NCBI GenBank assembly: GCA_032378655.1 | Contig: JAVYJS010000020.1 | Span: forward strand, 1-15,183 | Origin: Arsenophonus melophagi | GTDB lineage: Bacteria > Pseudomonadota > Gammaproteobacteria > Enterobacterales > Enterobacteriaceae | Length of the DNA stretch: 15,183 nucleotides | Direction: 5' to 3' | In this document: positions 1-7,513 of the stretch, in pieces | Layout: each line of letters starts with the position of its first letter | How positions within the stretch are numbered: the stretch's first letter is position 1 | The notes under the pieces: model-generated | What the model was told of the DNA's origin: nothing | The model's input: only the letters and a program-made list of their open reading frames with translations | Database searches by the model: none | Translations under genes and position numbers: made by a program

Positions 1-85
1 CTATCTATATGGATATTGGTGCTTTGATGATGTAAAGAGGCTTTGATAGGTTATTCTTCTGCGATTAGTAATCACTGAATCACCT

Positions 86-112
86 ATTTAAAAGCAGTAA
101 ATGCTTTTAAAT
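86..112. repeat. Perfect 11-bp inverted repeat
   Basis: Arms ATTTAAAAGCA (86-96) and TGCTTTTAAAT (102-112) are exact reverse complements around a 5-base centre, GTAAA. No T-tract follows on either strand, so it does not look like a classical intrinsic terminator. Confidence 0.75.
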
Positions 113-181
113 CCGTCATCAACTATAAAAATTTCTGCAATAGTTGTTTAAGATTTGAACAGATTTGGGAAATGAGCTGAC

Positions 182-206
182 ATCTTAAGCCTAATAGGCT
201 TAAGAT
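182..206. repeat. Perfect 12-bp inverted repeat with a 1-base centre
   Basis: ATCTTAAGCCTA (182-193) and TAGGCTTAAGAT (195-206) flank a single A. As RNA it would fold as about 11 bp with a 3-base loop. No T-tract follows. The arms are richer in G+C than the surrounding DNA. Confidence 0.8.
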
Positions 207-360
207 CATGAATAGCAATTAATCACATTGTAATTGTATGTTCAGTCTCATTTTTATCCACCATTATAGATTTCTTATCGGAGAAAGATATAAATTTTTT
301 TATATAGTACAATATATTTACTGTAAAAGTTTTTAATCTTAACCAGGACATAAAAGTCAG

Positions 361-405
361 AATAAATAAATGTTATTTTAAAATATAAAATAACATTTAT
401 TTATT
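361..405. repeat. Perfect 20-bp hairpin downstream of lysO
   Basis: The left arm at 361-380 (AATAAATAAATGTTATTTTA) is the exact reverse complement of the right arm at 386-405, with the 5-base loop AAATA. It lies about 125 bases past the lysO stop codon, so a transcript reading through from lysO would carry it in its 3' region. It could stabilise that end or slow polymerase. It has no separate U-tract, although the stem itself is very AT-rich. Confidence 0.8.
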
Positions 406-529
406 GAGGAAGCTTTCTGATACTCATGCCACTCTCTTAATGAGAGTAAGGTGGTCATCGTCTTCACAGTAAATTTTCATGTAAAATGCCTATTGTGCCA
501 TAGGATTGTGTAAGAAAACTATCAATTCT

Positions 530-1432
530 CTATTGAGTAAAGAAAGCAATTAGTAATGGCGTCAACAGACTGAGCACAAAACCATGGATAATGGCAGCAG
601 GTACAATAGACACACCAGCACTATGTTGCAATATGGGTAGAGTGAAATCCATTGATGTTGATCCACATATCCCTAATGCAGTAGAACGAAATTGATTGAT
701 AATCAATGGAATAAGCATGATAGCCGTTGATTCACGCATGAAATCATTAAAGAAAGCAGTACTACCAATGACTGGATCGTAAGCATTGGTGAGCAGTATT
801 CCAGTTAAAGAATACCAACCGTAGCCGGCTGCAATTGCTAATCCTACTTTTGTAGGTAAACCTAATAAAGATGCAGCTAAAATACCGCCTATTAGTGCAC
901 TGATAGCAACAATCACAGCAATTATAGCTCCTCTGCCATTAATTAAAATTTGCCGTAAATACATACCGCTATTACGTAGATGGCAACCAACTAATAATAA
1001 TAAACAGATAAGAGTAACTTCAGTACCATATTTGATATAAGATAATAACGACCACTTGGTTAGTCCTAGTGCAAAACCAAGCATGAACATACCATATAGT
1101 GGTAATGAATTTAAAATCGTTTTTAATCGAGAGGGTGGCTGTTTTATCTCATATGTATCGATTCTCCACGGAAAGAATTTATCTAAAAAGAGTAAAGCAA
1201 TCACATTAGCAGCAAATGTGCAGCAAAAGAAAACAATTCCATAAATAAAAATCGATGTTAGATGTGTACTCACATTATCTAATAATGCTAATCTGATTCC
1301 CATAAGAAACAAGATAATATAAATCATTGTACCTAATAGGCGATGTATGAATGCTAAAAATTTCTTATTTTTGAAGCGAAAAAGATAACCTATGCTTAAT
1401 GGCAAAAAAATGATAAATAGTCCTGAATACAT
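530..1432 (-). CDS. lysO: L-lysine exporter LysO (YbjE family)
   Basis: Inner-membrane exporter that pumps L-lysine (and toxic analogues such as thialysine) out of the cell. At 300 residues it is about the same length as E. coli LysO (299) and aligns along its whole length, from the N-terminal MYSGLFII segment to the C-terminal HGFVLSLLTPLLIAFF. It is very hydrophobic, with about eight or more membrane segments. Conserved blocks are visible: FLMGIRLALLDN (43-53, acidic D52), LLLLVGCHLRNSGM (144-157), GYGWYSLTGILLT (203-215), GSTAFFND (223-230) and STSMDFTLP (258-266). D262 matches an acidic residue (D261) that I recall as essential in E. coli LysO. The ATG follows AAGGA by a good spacing, which supports this start. 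The frame is intact. Its E. coli counterpart is not next to uvrB, so this neighbourhood is rearranged. Regulation by ArgP in E. coli is known, but no ArgP site can be shown here. Confidence 0.93.
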   Translation of the reverse strand: MYSGLFIIFLPLSIGYLFRFKNKKFLAFIHRLLGTMIYIILFLMGIRLALLDNVSTHLTSIFIYGIVFFCCTFAANVIALLFLDKFFPWRIDTYEIKQPPSRLKTILNSLPLYGMFMLGFALGLTKWSLLSYIKYGTEVTLICLLLLVGCHLRNSGMYLRQILINGRGAIIAVIVAISALIGGILAASLLGLPTKVGLAIAAGYGWYSLTGILLTNAYDPVIGSTAFFNDFMRESTAIMLIPLIINQFRSTALGICGSTSMDFTLPILQHSAGVSIVPAAIIHGFVLSLLTPLLIAFFTQ

Positions 1433-1503
1433 AGTCTATCCTTATTACAATTAATTCTTTATGGCCAACAATGTTTATGGAAAATATAGATAAAATGATG
1501 AGT

Positions 1504-1532
1504 ATTTTATAGTAGCCTGACAAGGCATGCAA
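1504..1532 (-). promoter_or_regulatory. Candidate lysO promoter
   Basis: On the minus strand, TTGCAT (1532-1527) and TAAAAT (1509-1504) are separated by exactly 17 bases, which would give a leader of roughly 65 bases before the lysO ATG. The -10 matches consensus at 5 of 6 positions and the -35 at only 3. A perfect 12-base palindrome, TGCAATATTGCA (1528-1539), overlaps the -35 and might be an operator. In DNA this AT-rich, chance matches are frequent. Confidence 0.4.
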
Positions 1533-1658
1533 TATTGCAGAATAACATTGAAGATAATTCATTGCTAATAACTATTATCTATCAGATTTTACTAATATAT
1601 GTAAAAAGAAGTTATTTCATTTATCTGAAATAAATTAAAAAAAAGTTTTACTTGCATT

Positions 1659-1679
1659 AGCTCAACGAGCTGTTTTTAA
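1659..1679 (+). terminator. Weak terminator-like hairpin without an upstream gene
   Basis: AGCTC (1659-1663), loop AAC, GAGCT (1667-1671), then GTTTTT on the plus strand. The stem is only 5 bp, and no plus-strand gene lies upstream in the window. It may be a relic of a lost gene or chance. Confidence 0.25.
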
Positions 1680-2278
1680 TATTAAATTATGCAAGCATTG
1701 TAATTTGTTAAAATATTTCTACCTGTCAAGTTCTTTGGACAAGTAATTACTTTAAGTTTTTATATTTACACAAGATGAACGGACATAATAAATACAAACA
1801 TAGTATTATCCGATCAGCATAAAAAGAATAATTCTATGGTAATAGAACGACCTGTTCAGGTAAACAGAGTAAAAAAATAAAAACTAGTTAAATCACAGGA
1901 TAATAGTAAATATAGAGAGCATAGCATGCAATTATATTACATGATACATTTACGAATGCTCAATTTTATATACTTCAATTACTAAATTGTGAGATGTTGA
2001 CTACACAATACATTTAAATATACAAAACAGTGAGAGCAAATACCTTGGATCGTCCATACGTCAGCATCATAAAAATTACATTATGAAGAAGTTAGGTAAC
2101 GGATTGCGTTACTTATACACTTAGTATCATAATACTTTGATGGTGAATATGTTATTTTTTAGCCAAAGTATTAACTAGAAATGAACATGTCTTATTCATT
2201 AGAATAAGAATAGAAAGATCCTTCATAGGCTTAAATAACCTATATGGAGCTTAATAAAACATAGGGCTTCAATAGCAA

Positions 2279-2339
2279 GAAAATCTATGTAGGAAAATCT
2301 ATGTAATTATATAATATAGATCTTGGTAATATAGATCTT
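2279..2339. repeat. Two adjoining short tandem duplications
   Basis: GAAAATCTATGTA occurs at 2279-2291 and again at 2293-2305 (period 14). Immediately after, TAATATAGATCTT occurs at 2312-2324 and 2327-2339 (period 15). The core ATCTAT of the first pair is the reverse complement of ATAGAT in the second, so the block is both directly and invertedly repetitive. Slippage in non-coding DNA is the simplest explanation. Confidence 0.65.
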
Positions 2340-2538
2340 AGATGTTTTTTAAGAAGCGCAAAATAAAAGCTGTAACCTATTAAAAGATAATAAACCTTTT
2401 TATCCTAAAAATTGGACTAAAATTCACTAATTTAAACATTTTAATAGTGTTTTAGTGCCTGAAAACTATGTTTACTGACTTGGTCAGTGCCTGGAACCTA
2501 AGAGTATACTTTTGTCGTAATAACTCAAACAGGTCCAC

Positions 2539-4554
2539 TTATTGAGAAGTATGAAGAAGTTGAACATGTAATAATTGAATTTTTTCACGTAAATTAGCTG
2601 CTTTTTCAAATTCAAGATCTTGTGCATAGCGATACATTTTTTTCTCTAATGATTGAATTTGAAGTTCTAATTCTTGAGAAGAAAGATTATGATAATCTTC
2701 GCTAATAGTTTTCATGTATGGAATTTTTTGTTTAGTTCTTATCGGTATTAAGGTGTCATTTTCTAAAAGATCGCCTATTTTTTTACTTAATCCTTTAGGT
2801 ACAATAGCATACTTTTGATTAAATTTCATTTGTTTTTCTCGTCGATGTTTAGTTGCTCTGATTGCGTGTGTCATTGAATTAGTAACTTTATCGCCATATA
2901 AAATCACTTTACCATGTAAGTTACGAGCTGCACGGCCAATCATTTGAATTAATGAACACTCTGAACGCAAAAATCCTTCTTTATCTGCATCTATGATAGC
3001 AACTAACGATACCTCTGGAATATCTAGACCTTCACGTAATAAGTTCACCCCCACTAAAACATTAAATAAACCTAATCTTAAATCACGAATAATTTCAGCT
3101 CTCTCGATGGTATCAATATCTGAATGTAAATAACGCACTTTAATATCATGTTCCTGAAGATAATCGCTTAAAGTTTCTGCCATCTTTTTGGTTAAAGTTA
3201 TTACTAGAACACGCTCATTTACCGCTATGCGTAAATAGATTTCAGATAACAAGTCATCTACTTGAGTTGCAACAGGACGAACCTCAATTTCAGGATCTAA
3301 CAATCCAGTAGGTCGAATTACTTGCTCAACAATTTTATTAACTGATTTTTCTAATTCATATGTACTCGGCGTTGCAGAAATATAAATTGTTTGTGGAGAT
3401 AAGGCTTCAAATTCTTCAAAGCGCAATGGGCGATTATCCAATGCAGAAGACAAACGGAAACCATATTCAACCAATGTCTCTTTGCGAGAACGATCACCAC
3501 TATACATGGCCCTAATCTGTGGAATTGTGACATGAGATTCATCAATAACTAGTAAGCCATCAACAGGTAAATACTCAAATAGAGTTGGTGGCGGTTCACC
3601 GAGCTTTCTATTGGAAAGATAACGTGAATAATTTTCAATACCAGAACAGTAACCTAGTTCATTCATCATTTCAATATCAAACTGAATACGTTGAGTTAGT
3701 CGCTGCTCTTCAAGAAATTTATTATTTTTTAATAAAAATTTACGTCTTTGTGCTAACTCTATTTTAATCTGCTTAATAGCTTCAAGAATGCGTTCACGCG
3801 GCATTACATAGTGAGTTTTAGGATAAATAGTAAACCGTGCTACATTATGTTTTATCTGACCAGTTAAAGGATCAAAAAGCGCTAACCTTTCTACTTCCTC
3901 ATCAAATAATTCAACCTTAAGCGCATATTTAGCTGATTCCGATGGATAAATATCAATTACTTCTCCTCTAACTCTAAATGTGCCCCGTTTAAATTCTTTA
4001 TCATTGCGTATATATTGTAACTCTATTAGCCTACGTAAAATATCACGTTGATCAATAATCATACCCATTGTTAAATGAAGCATCATCTTTAGATAGCTAT
4101 TAGGATCACCTAAGCCATAAATTGCTGATACTGAAGCAATTACAATTACATCGCGTCTTTCAAGCAGTGCTTTAGTAGCAGAGATCCGCATTTGTTCAAT
4201 ATATTCGTTAATAGAGGAATCTTTTTCAATAAAAAGATCGGAACTTGGAACATATGCTTCTGGTTGATAATAATCATAATAAGAAACAAAATATTCTACC
4301 GCATTTTCAGGAAAAAAAGCTTTCATGTCACTATATAATTGTGCTGCTAGTGTTTTATTGTGCACCATTAAAATTACAGGGCGGTTAACTTTTTCAATCA
4401 CATTAGCAATAGTAAATGTTTTACCAGATCCAGTAACACCAAGTAAAGTTTGATGGGCTAATCCATTATTAAGACCTTCTGTTAATTTCTTTATTGCCTG
4501 AGGTTGATCACCAGCAGGCTGAAATGCAGCATGCAATGTAAACAATTTACTCAT
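2539..4554 (-). CDS. uvrB: UvrABC system protein B
   Basis: Damage-verification subunit of nucleotide excision repair. It is loaded by UvrA, uses ATP to probe the DNA, then recruits UvrC for incision. At 671 residues it is full length (E. coli has 673). Visible motifs: Walker A GVTGSGKT at 39-46; the tyrosine-rich beta-hairpin YYDYYQPEAYVP at 92-103 that is inserted between DNA strands; DESHVTIPQ at 338-346; SATP at 393-396; LLREGLDIPEVSL at 505-517; GRAARN at 540-545; and a C-terminal UVR domain around 631-666 for UvrC contact. Just before GRAARN the sequence reads RSECSLIQMIGRAARN where E. coli has RSERSLIQTIGRAARN. The ATG is preceded by AAGGTGAT, a strong ribosome-binding site, which supports this start. 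As in E. coli it lies behind bioD in the same direction, but with its own promoter. UvrA and UvrC are not in the window. Confidence 0.97.
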   Translation of the reverse strand: MSKLFTLHAAFQPAGDQPQAIKKLTEGLNNGLAHQTLLGVTGSGKTFTIANVIEKVNRPVILMVHNKTLAAQLYSDMKAFFPENAVEYFVSYYDYYQPEAYVPSSDLFIEKDSSINEYIEQMRISATKALLERRDVIVIASVSAIYGLGDPNSYLKMMLHLTMGMIIDQRDILRRLIELQYIRNDKEFKRGTFRVRGEVIDIYPSESAKYALKVELFDEEVERLALFDPLTGQIKHNVARFTIYPKTHYVMPRERILEAIKQIKIELAQRRKFLLKNNKFLEEQRLTQRIQFDIEMMNELGYCSGIENYSRYLSNRKLGEPPPTLFEYLPVDGLLVIDESHVTIPQIRAMYSGDRSRKETLVEYGFRLSSALDNRPLRFEEFEALSPQTIYISATPSTYELEKSVNKIVEQVIRPTGLLDPEIEVRPVATQVDDLLSEIYLRIAVNERVLVITLTKKMAETLSDYLQEHDIKVRYLHSDIDTIERAEIIRDLRLGLFNVLVGVNLLREGLDIPEVSLVAIIDADKEGFLRSECSLIQMIGRAARNLHGKVILYGDKVTNSMTHAIRATKHRREKQMKFNQKYAIVPKGLSKKIGDLLENDTLIPIRTKQKIPYMKTISEDYHNLSSQELELQIQSLEKKMYRYAQDLEFEKAANLREKIQLLHVQLLHTSQ

Positions 4555-4575
4555 ATCACCTTATCTACTATAAGT

Positions 4576-4604
4576 ATTTTACTGGATAACTGTCTCTTTT
4601 GTAA
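4576..4604 (-). promoter_or_regulatory. Candidate uvrB promoter with a half-lost LexA site
   Basis: On the minus strand, TTACAA (4604-4599) lies 17 bases before TAAAAT (4581-4576), giving a short leader in front of uvrB. The stretch TTATCCAGTAAAAT matches the E. coli uvrB promoter as I recall it (CTGT-N8-CCAGTATAAT, where CTGT/CCAG is the LexA box). Here the CCAG half persists, but the CTGT half at the required distance is gone. This suggests a promoter descended from the enterobacterial one that may no longer respond to the SOS system. Confidence 0.45.
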
Positions 4605-4792
4605 CAGAGTGAAAATTAATAGAGAGACAAAATGAAGCTTAATCATAACAAATCATGTATATGATTACTAATCAGCTAATATAAAAACCTCATGATATCT
4701 TGACTGGATTGTAAATAAATTTTTGAAAATTTTCACTTAAAAGTAAAACGGCATGAATAATTTGTTAAAACTCATTATATCTTAATTATGGT

Positions 4793-4806
4793 AGCCCTTT
4801 TGGGCT
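4793..4806. repeat. Short G+C-rich hairpin downstream of bioD
   Basis: AGCCC (4793-4797), loop TTTT, GGGCT (4802-4806). It stands out from very AT-rich surroundings about 130 bases past the bioD stop. The minus strand continues ACCATAATT and the plus strand TATATAAAAG, so neither side has a clean U-tract. At best it is a weak terminator. Confidence 0.35.
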
Positions 4807-4934
4807 TATATAAAAGACTTTTAACAGCAAGGATGGATAACTCGCATATTTTTTAGAAATTAATAGTTGAAAAAATATTTATTTAAGTTTTTTGCAAAAT
4901 TTTTGCCGAAAATAATCACAGAAAATTATTATCT

Positions 4935-5612
4935 TTATAGCAGGTTCTCTATATTCAGAAACTTTAAAAGCGCATAAGAGTGCCAATCTGGTAAATGCGG
5001 AATAACACCTAAGCAAGGCGCAGAGAGCCGTTTTTTTAAGGATATTAAATAATTGTGCTGATACTGATCAGGCGCATTAATTTCATTAGCTACCCAACCG
5101 ATTAATAATAAACCACTGTGCGCAATGGCCTGTTCGGTTAATATGGCATGATTAATACAACCTAATTTAATACCAACCGTTAATATTACAGGAAATGCCT
5201 GTGATATTACCCAATCTGCCATAGTTTCTTCAGAAGAAATCGGTGTATACCATCCACCAGCACCTTCGACGATAATCCAATCAGCTATTTTTTTTAATTT
5301 ATCTAATCCTTGATCAATTATTTGCAAATCAATACGTTTCCCTGTGAGTTGACTGGCAATATGTGGTGAAGTTTCTTGAGCAAAAACAATTGGATTGACA
5401 TCATGATAGTACAGTTTTAAGCTGCTATTTTTTATTAAAAACTCCGCGTCTTCATTTCTTAAACCAACAGTTAATTGCTTACTACCTGAGGCTATAGGTT
5501 TATAGCCTACTGTTTGATAGCCGTTAGCTGTACCCGCTTGGAGTAGCGCGCAGCTGACAACAGTTTTTCCAACATTAGTATCCGTTCCGGTGACAAAAAA
5601 ACATTTATTCAC
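4935..5612 (-). CDS. bioD: ATP-dependent dethiobiotin synthetase
   Basis: Closes the ureido ring of 7,8-diaminopelargonate with CO2 and ATP to give dethiobiotin, the penultimate step of biotin synthesis; a cytosolic P-loop dimer. The frame stays open to TTG at 5633 and ATG at 5627, but starting at the GTG at 5612 gives VNKCFFVTGTD in register with E. coli MSKRYFVTGTD and a length of 225 residues, identical to E. coli, so I prefer it. None of the three starts has a clear ribosome-binding site. With this start the gene overlaps the bioC stop by 8 bases, implying translational coupling. Visible: P-loop GTDTNVGKT (9-17), GYKPIASGSK with the substrate-binding lysine (36-45), EGAGGWYTPI (116-125), GIKLGCINHA and GWVANEIN. 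It is the last gene of the bioBFCD unit. Confidence 0.95.
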   Translation of the reverse strand: MNKCFFVTGTDTNVGKTVVSCALLQAGTANGYQTVGYKPIASGSKQLTVGLRNEDAEFLIKNSSLKLYYHDVNPIVFAQETSPHIASQLTGKRIDLQIIDQGLDKLKKIADWIIVEGAGGWYTPISSEETMADWVISQAFPVILTVGIKLGCINHAILTEQAIAHSGLLLIGWVANEINAPDQYQHNYLISLKKRLSAPCLGVIPHLPDWHSYALLKFLNIENLL

Positions 5613-6378
5613 GATAAAGCATGCCATAAACAAGTTGATAGGTTAATGGAAACTCCTCATCAACATGAGGATAAAAATCAACCATTTTTGCTAGTTGATT
5701 TTTAGTCATTAACCCTTGCTGATTACGTCCATCCATTAAATATGTTGCACCAATTCCCTTGATCGATTGAAGTAAACAAGACAATGAAGGATAACTTACA
5801 CACCAAGATTGTTGTTCTAAACTATGCCTCCAACCATGACAAATGCGTTGAATTTGTGAAAAATTCATAAAAGCATTAATGTGTCGGTTATTATCAACTT
5901 TTTGCAAACACTGTTGTAGCTCTTTTAATGAACCATTAGCTAAAGTAGAAAAAGCAATGACCCCGCCTTTTCTAGTGATGCGGTATAACTCGTTTAATGG
6001 AGTAAATAAATTACTGCACCACTGAATTGCAAGATGTGTGAAACAAAGGTCAATACTTTCATCTGCTAGTGGTAAGTATTCCATGTCTGCTTGGATATAG
6101 CTCTTAGCTGCTTGCTTTTGTTTTGCAATTGCTAACATTGATGAAGATAGATCAAGTGCAATAACCTTTTTTCCTGCTAAGCGCCATTTTTTACTAAAAT
6201 AACCGGTGCCACAACCAGCATCTAGAATTGTGTTGCCAAACATTGCGGATAGGTTATGAAATAGATGTTGGCCACTTTGCTGTTGAAATAATGCGATATT
6301 ATCATAATTTTTAGCTGCCCGTCCAAAAGCGTGCGCAATTGCTCGTTTATTTATCGACATAGTTGTTGAAGAACTCAT
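5605..6378 (-). CDS. bioC: Malonyl-ACP O-methyltransferase
   Basis: SAM-dependent methyltransferase that caps malonyl-ACP so that fatty-acid synthesis can elongate it into the pimeloyl chain of biotin. The class I SAM motif LDAGCGTGYFSKKW is at 52-65, the second acidic motif ALDLSSSML follows, and the BioC-typical KGIGATYLMDGR lies near the C-terminus. From this ATG it has 257 residues. An internal ATG at 6360 would give 251, the E. coli length, and the alignment to MATVNKQAIAAAFGRAA begins there. However, GGAAG stands about 7 bases before the upstream ATG and nothing comparable before the inner one, so I keep 6378. It then overlaps the end of bioF by 32 bases. The demethylating partner BioH is not visible here. 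Confidence 0.93.
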   Translation of the reverse strand: MSSSTTMSINKRAIAHAFGRAAKNYDNIALFQQQSGQHLFHNLSAMFGNTILDAGCGTGYFSKKWRLAGKKVIALDLSSSMLAIAKQKQAAKSYIQADMEYLPLADESIDLCFTHLAIQWCSNLFTPLNELYRITRKGGVIAFSTLANGSLKELQQCLQKVDNNRHINAFMNFSQIQRICHGWRHSLEQQSWCVSYPSLSCLLQSIKGIGATYLMDGRNQQGLMTKNQLAKMVDFYPHVDEEFPLTYQLVYGMLYRE

Positions 6379-7513
6379 TTAGTGCTTCCATTAACTCTAC
6401 AATATCATCTAATTGATGAGTAGCTGTTAACGTTATCCTTAATCGTGCACCACCTTGCGGTACTGCTGGGGGCCGAATAGCCTGTACCCAAAATCCTCGC
6501 TGACGTAAAAATTGAGATACATGTAAACAACGTTGGTTATTGCCCATAATAAGTGGTTGAATTGCACTAGTTGAATTTAAGAATGGAAAATTATAGTGAT
6601 GTACTAATTGCCGAAAATAACTAATATTGCTTTGCAAATTTTTTCTTAATTCCTTGGCTTGACGAATTTGTCTAACCGCCTCAGTTAACGCAACTGCTTG
6701 AGATGGCGGCATTAAAGTACTATAAATCAAATGACGACTATATTGCAAAAAATACTCAGCAGTACTTTCATCACAAAGCAATGCTCCGCCACTAAGGCCC
6801 AATGCTTTACCAAAAGTTATCACAAGCAGTTCAGGTTTTACTTTGTTTAAATAACAACTACCTCTTCCTTCATGACCGCTAGCTCCAATACCATGGGCAT
6901 CATCTACTAATAACCATGCATTTGCCTTCTTTGCTGTTGCTTGCAATTGCTCTAGTGGAGCACTATCGCCATCCATACTAAAGATGCCTTCAGTAGCAAC
7001 CAGCGTTTTACCAGTCTGGTTGCTCTCTAAAAGATTCTTTAAAGCGTCTGTTTGATTGTGAGCAAAGCGTTGTAATTTTGCTGGCGATAACATTGCTGCT
7101 TCTAATATGGAAGCATGAATAAGTTTATCGGCTACAATGGAATCATGTTTATTCATTAAGGTTATAATCACACTTTGATTTACAACATAACCAGAAACAA
7201 ATAGTAACGCACGGGGATAACCTAACCAGTCAGCAAGTTGTTGTTCTAATTTGGCATGTGCACAACTATAACCAACAATATGTCCAGAGCTACAACTACC
7301 TGTTCCATATTGATTTAATCCAATTTTCCAGGCCTGAATAATAGCAGGGTGTTGACTAAGTCCAAGATAATCATTACTAGAAAAATTAACATACTGTTTT
7401 TGATCAAAAATAAGGGTACGTACATTATTGTTAATAATGTACCTTTGGCGCCATAAGGCTTGCTGCTTGCGCATCGCTATTTGACGAGCTAAAAATGTTG
7501 ACCAATTCATCAT
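6347..7513 (-). CDS. bioF: 8-amino-7-oxononanoate synthase
   Basis: PLP enzyme condensing L-alanine with pimeloyl-ACP (or -CoA) to give KAPA, CO2 and free carrier. It has 388 residues against 384 in E. coli and aligns throughout. Visible: FSSNDYLGL (44-52), the glycine-rich SSGHIVGYS (75-83), TEGIFSMDGDSAPL (174-187), DDAHGIG (204-210) that holds the pyridine ring, and TFGKALGLSGGA with PLP lysine K236 (233-244), the same number as in E. coli. The first two codons are both ATG. The first overlaps the bioB stop in the ATGA pattern, with no clear ribosome-binding site, so translation is probably coupled to bioB. Frame and length look fully functional. Confidence 0.96.
   Translation of the reverse strand: MMNWSTFLARQIAMRKQQALWRQRYIINNNVRTLIFDQKQYVNFSSNDYLGLSQHPAIIQAWKIGLNQYGTGSCSSGHIVGYSCAHAKLEQQLADWLGYPRALLFVSGYVVNQSVIITLMNKHDSIVADKLIHASILEAAMLSPAKLQRFAHNQTDALKNLLESNQTGKTLVATEGIFSMDGDSAPLEQLQATAKKANAWLLVDDAHGIGASGHEGRGSCYLNKVKPELLVITFGKALGLSGGALLCDESTAEYFLQYSRHLIYSTLMPPSQAVALTEAVRQIRQAKELRKNLQSNISYFRQLVHHYNFPFLNSTSAIQPLIMGNNQRCLHVSQFLRQRGFWVQAIRPPAVPQGGARLRITLTATHQLDDIVELMEALNEFFNNYVDK

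Larger units (their letters stand above)
1..529. other. Non-coding gap at the left edge, holding three perfect hairpins
   Basis: No open frame of useful length and no recognisable gene remnant, tRNA or rRNA is visible. What stands out is three perfect inverted repeats (86-112, 182-206, 361-405; listed separately) and a weaker 6-bp one at 431-447 (ACTCTC/GAGAGT) lying 83 bases past the lysO stop. The DNA is AT-rich and otherwise featureless. Because the window starts inside this gap, a gene ending further left cannot be excluded. Confidence 0.6.
1433..2538. other. 1.1-kb eroded gap between uvrB and lysO
   Basis: No gene, tRNA or convincing pseudogene could be recognised on either strand. The only open frame here overlaps the lysO start, is low in complexity and resembles nothing known. 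The gap holds the lysO promoter candidate near its left end, a small tandem-repeat block at 2279-2339, and only short inverted repeats: 8 bp at 1612-1633, 5 bp at 1659-1671, an imperfect 10 bp at 1780-1812, 7 bp at 2191-2208 and 6 bp at 2474-2488. In E. coli many genes separate uvrB and lysO, so this is probably the residue of a large deletion. Confidence 0.55.
4555..4934. other. Gap between bioD and uvrB
   Basis: No gene is visible. The segment holds the uvrB promoter next to uvrB, a 6-bp inverted repeat at 4651-4666 (AATCAT/ATGATT), a 5-bp G+C-rich hairpin at 4793-4806 (AGCCC, TTTT, GGGCT), and the near palindrome GCAAAA-T-TTTTGC at 4894-4906 just past the bioD stop. None is a convincing terminator for the bio operon, because no U-tract follows on the minus strand. 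Read-through from bioD into uvrB is therefore possible. Confidence 0.5.

Noticed and set aside
1433..1540. Lysine riboswitch upstream of lysO
   Set aside because: The leader is too short (about 70 bases) and lacks the long multi-helix architecture of that riboswitch.
1365..1562. 65-codon minus-strand frame overlapping the lysO start
   Set aside because: Out of frame with the clearly homologous lysO and covers its promoter; no family resemblance.
4894..4906. GCAAAA-T-TTTTGC palindrome as bio operon terminator
   Set aside because: Only 2 G-C pairs in the stem, and on the minus strand it is followed by A-runs rather than T-runs.
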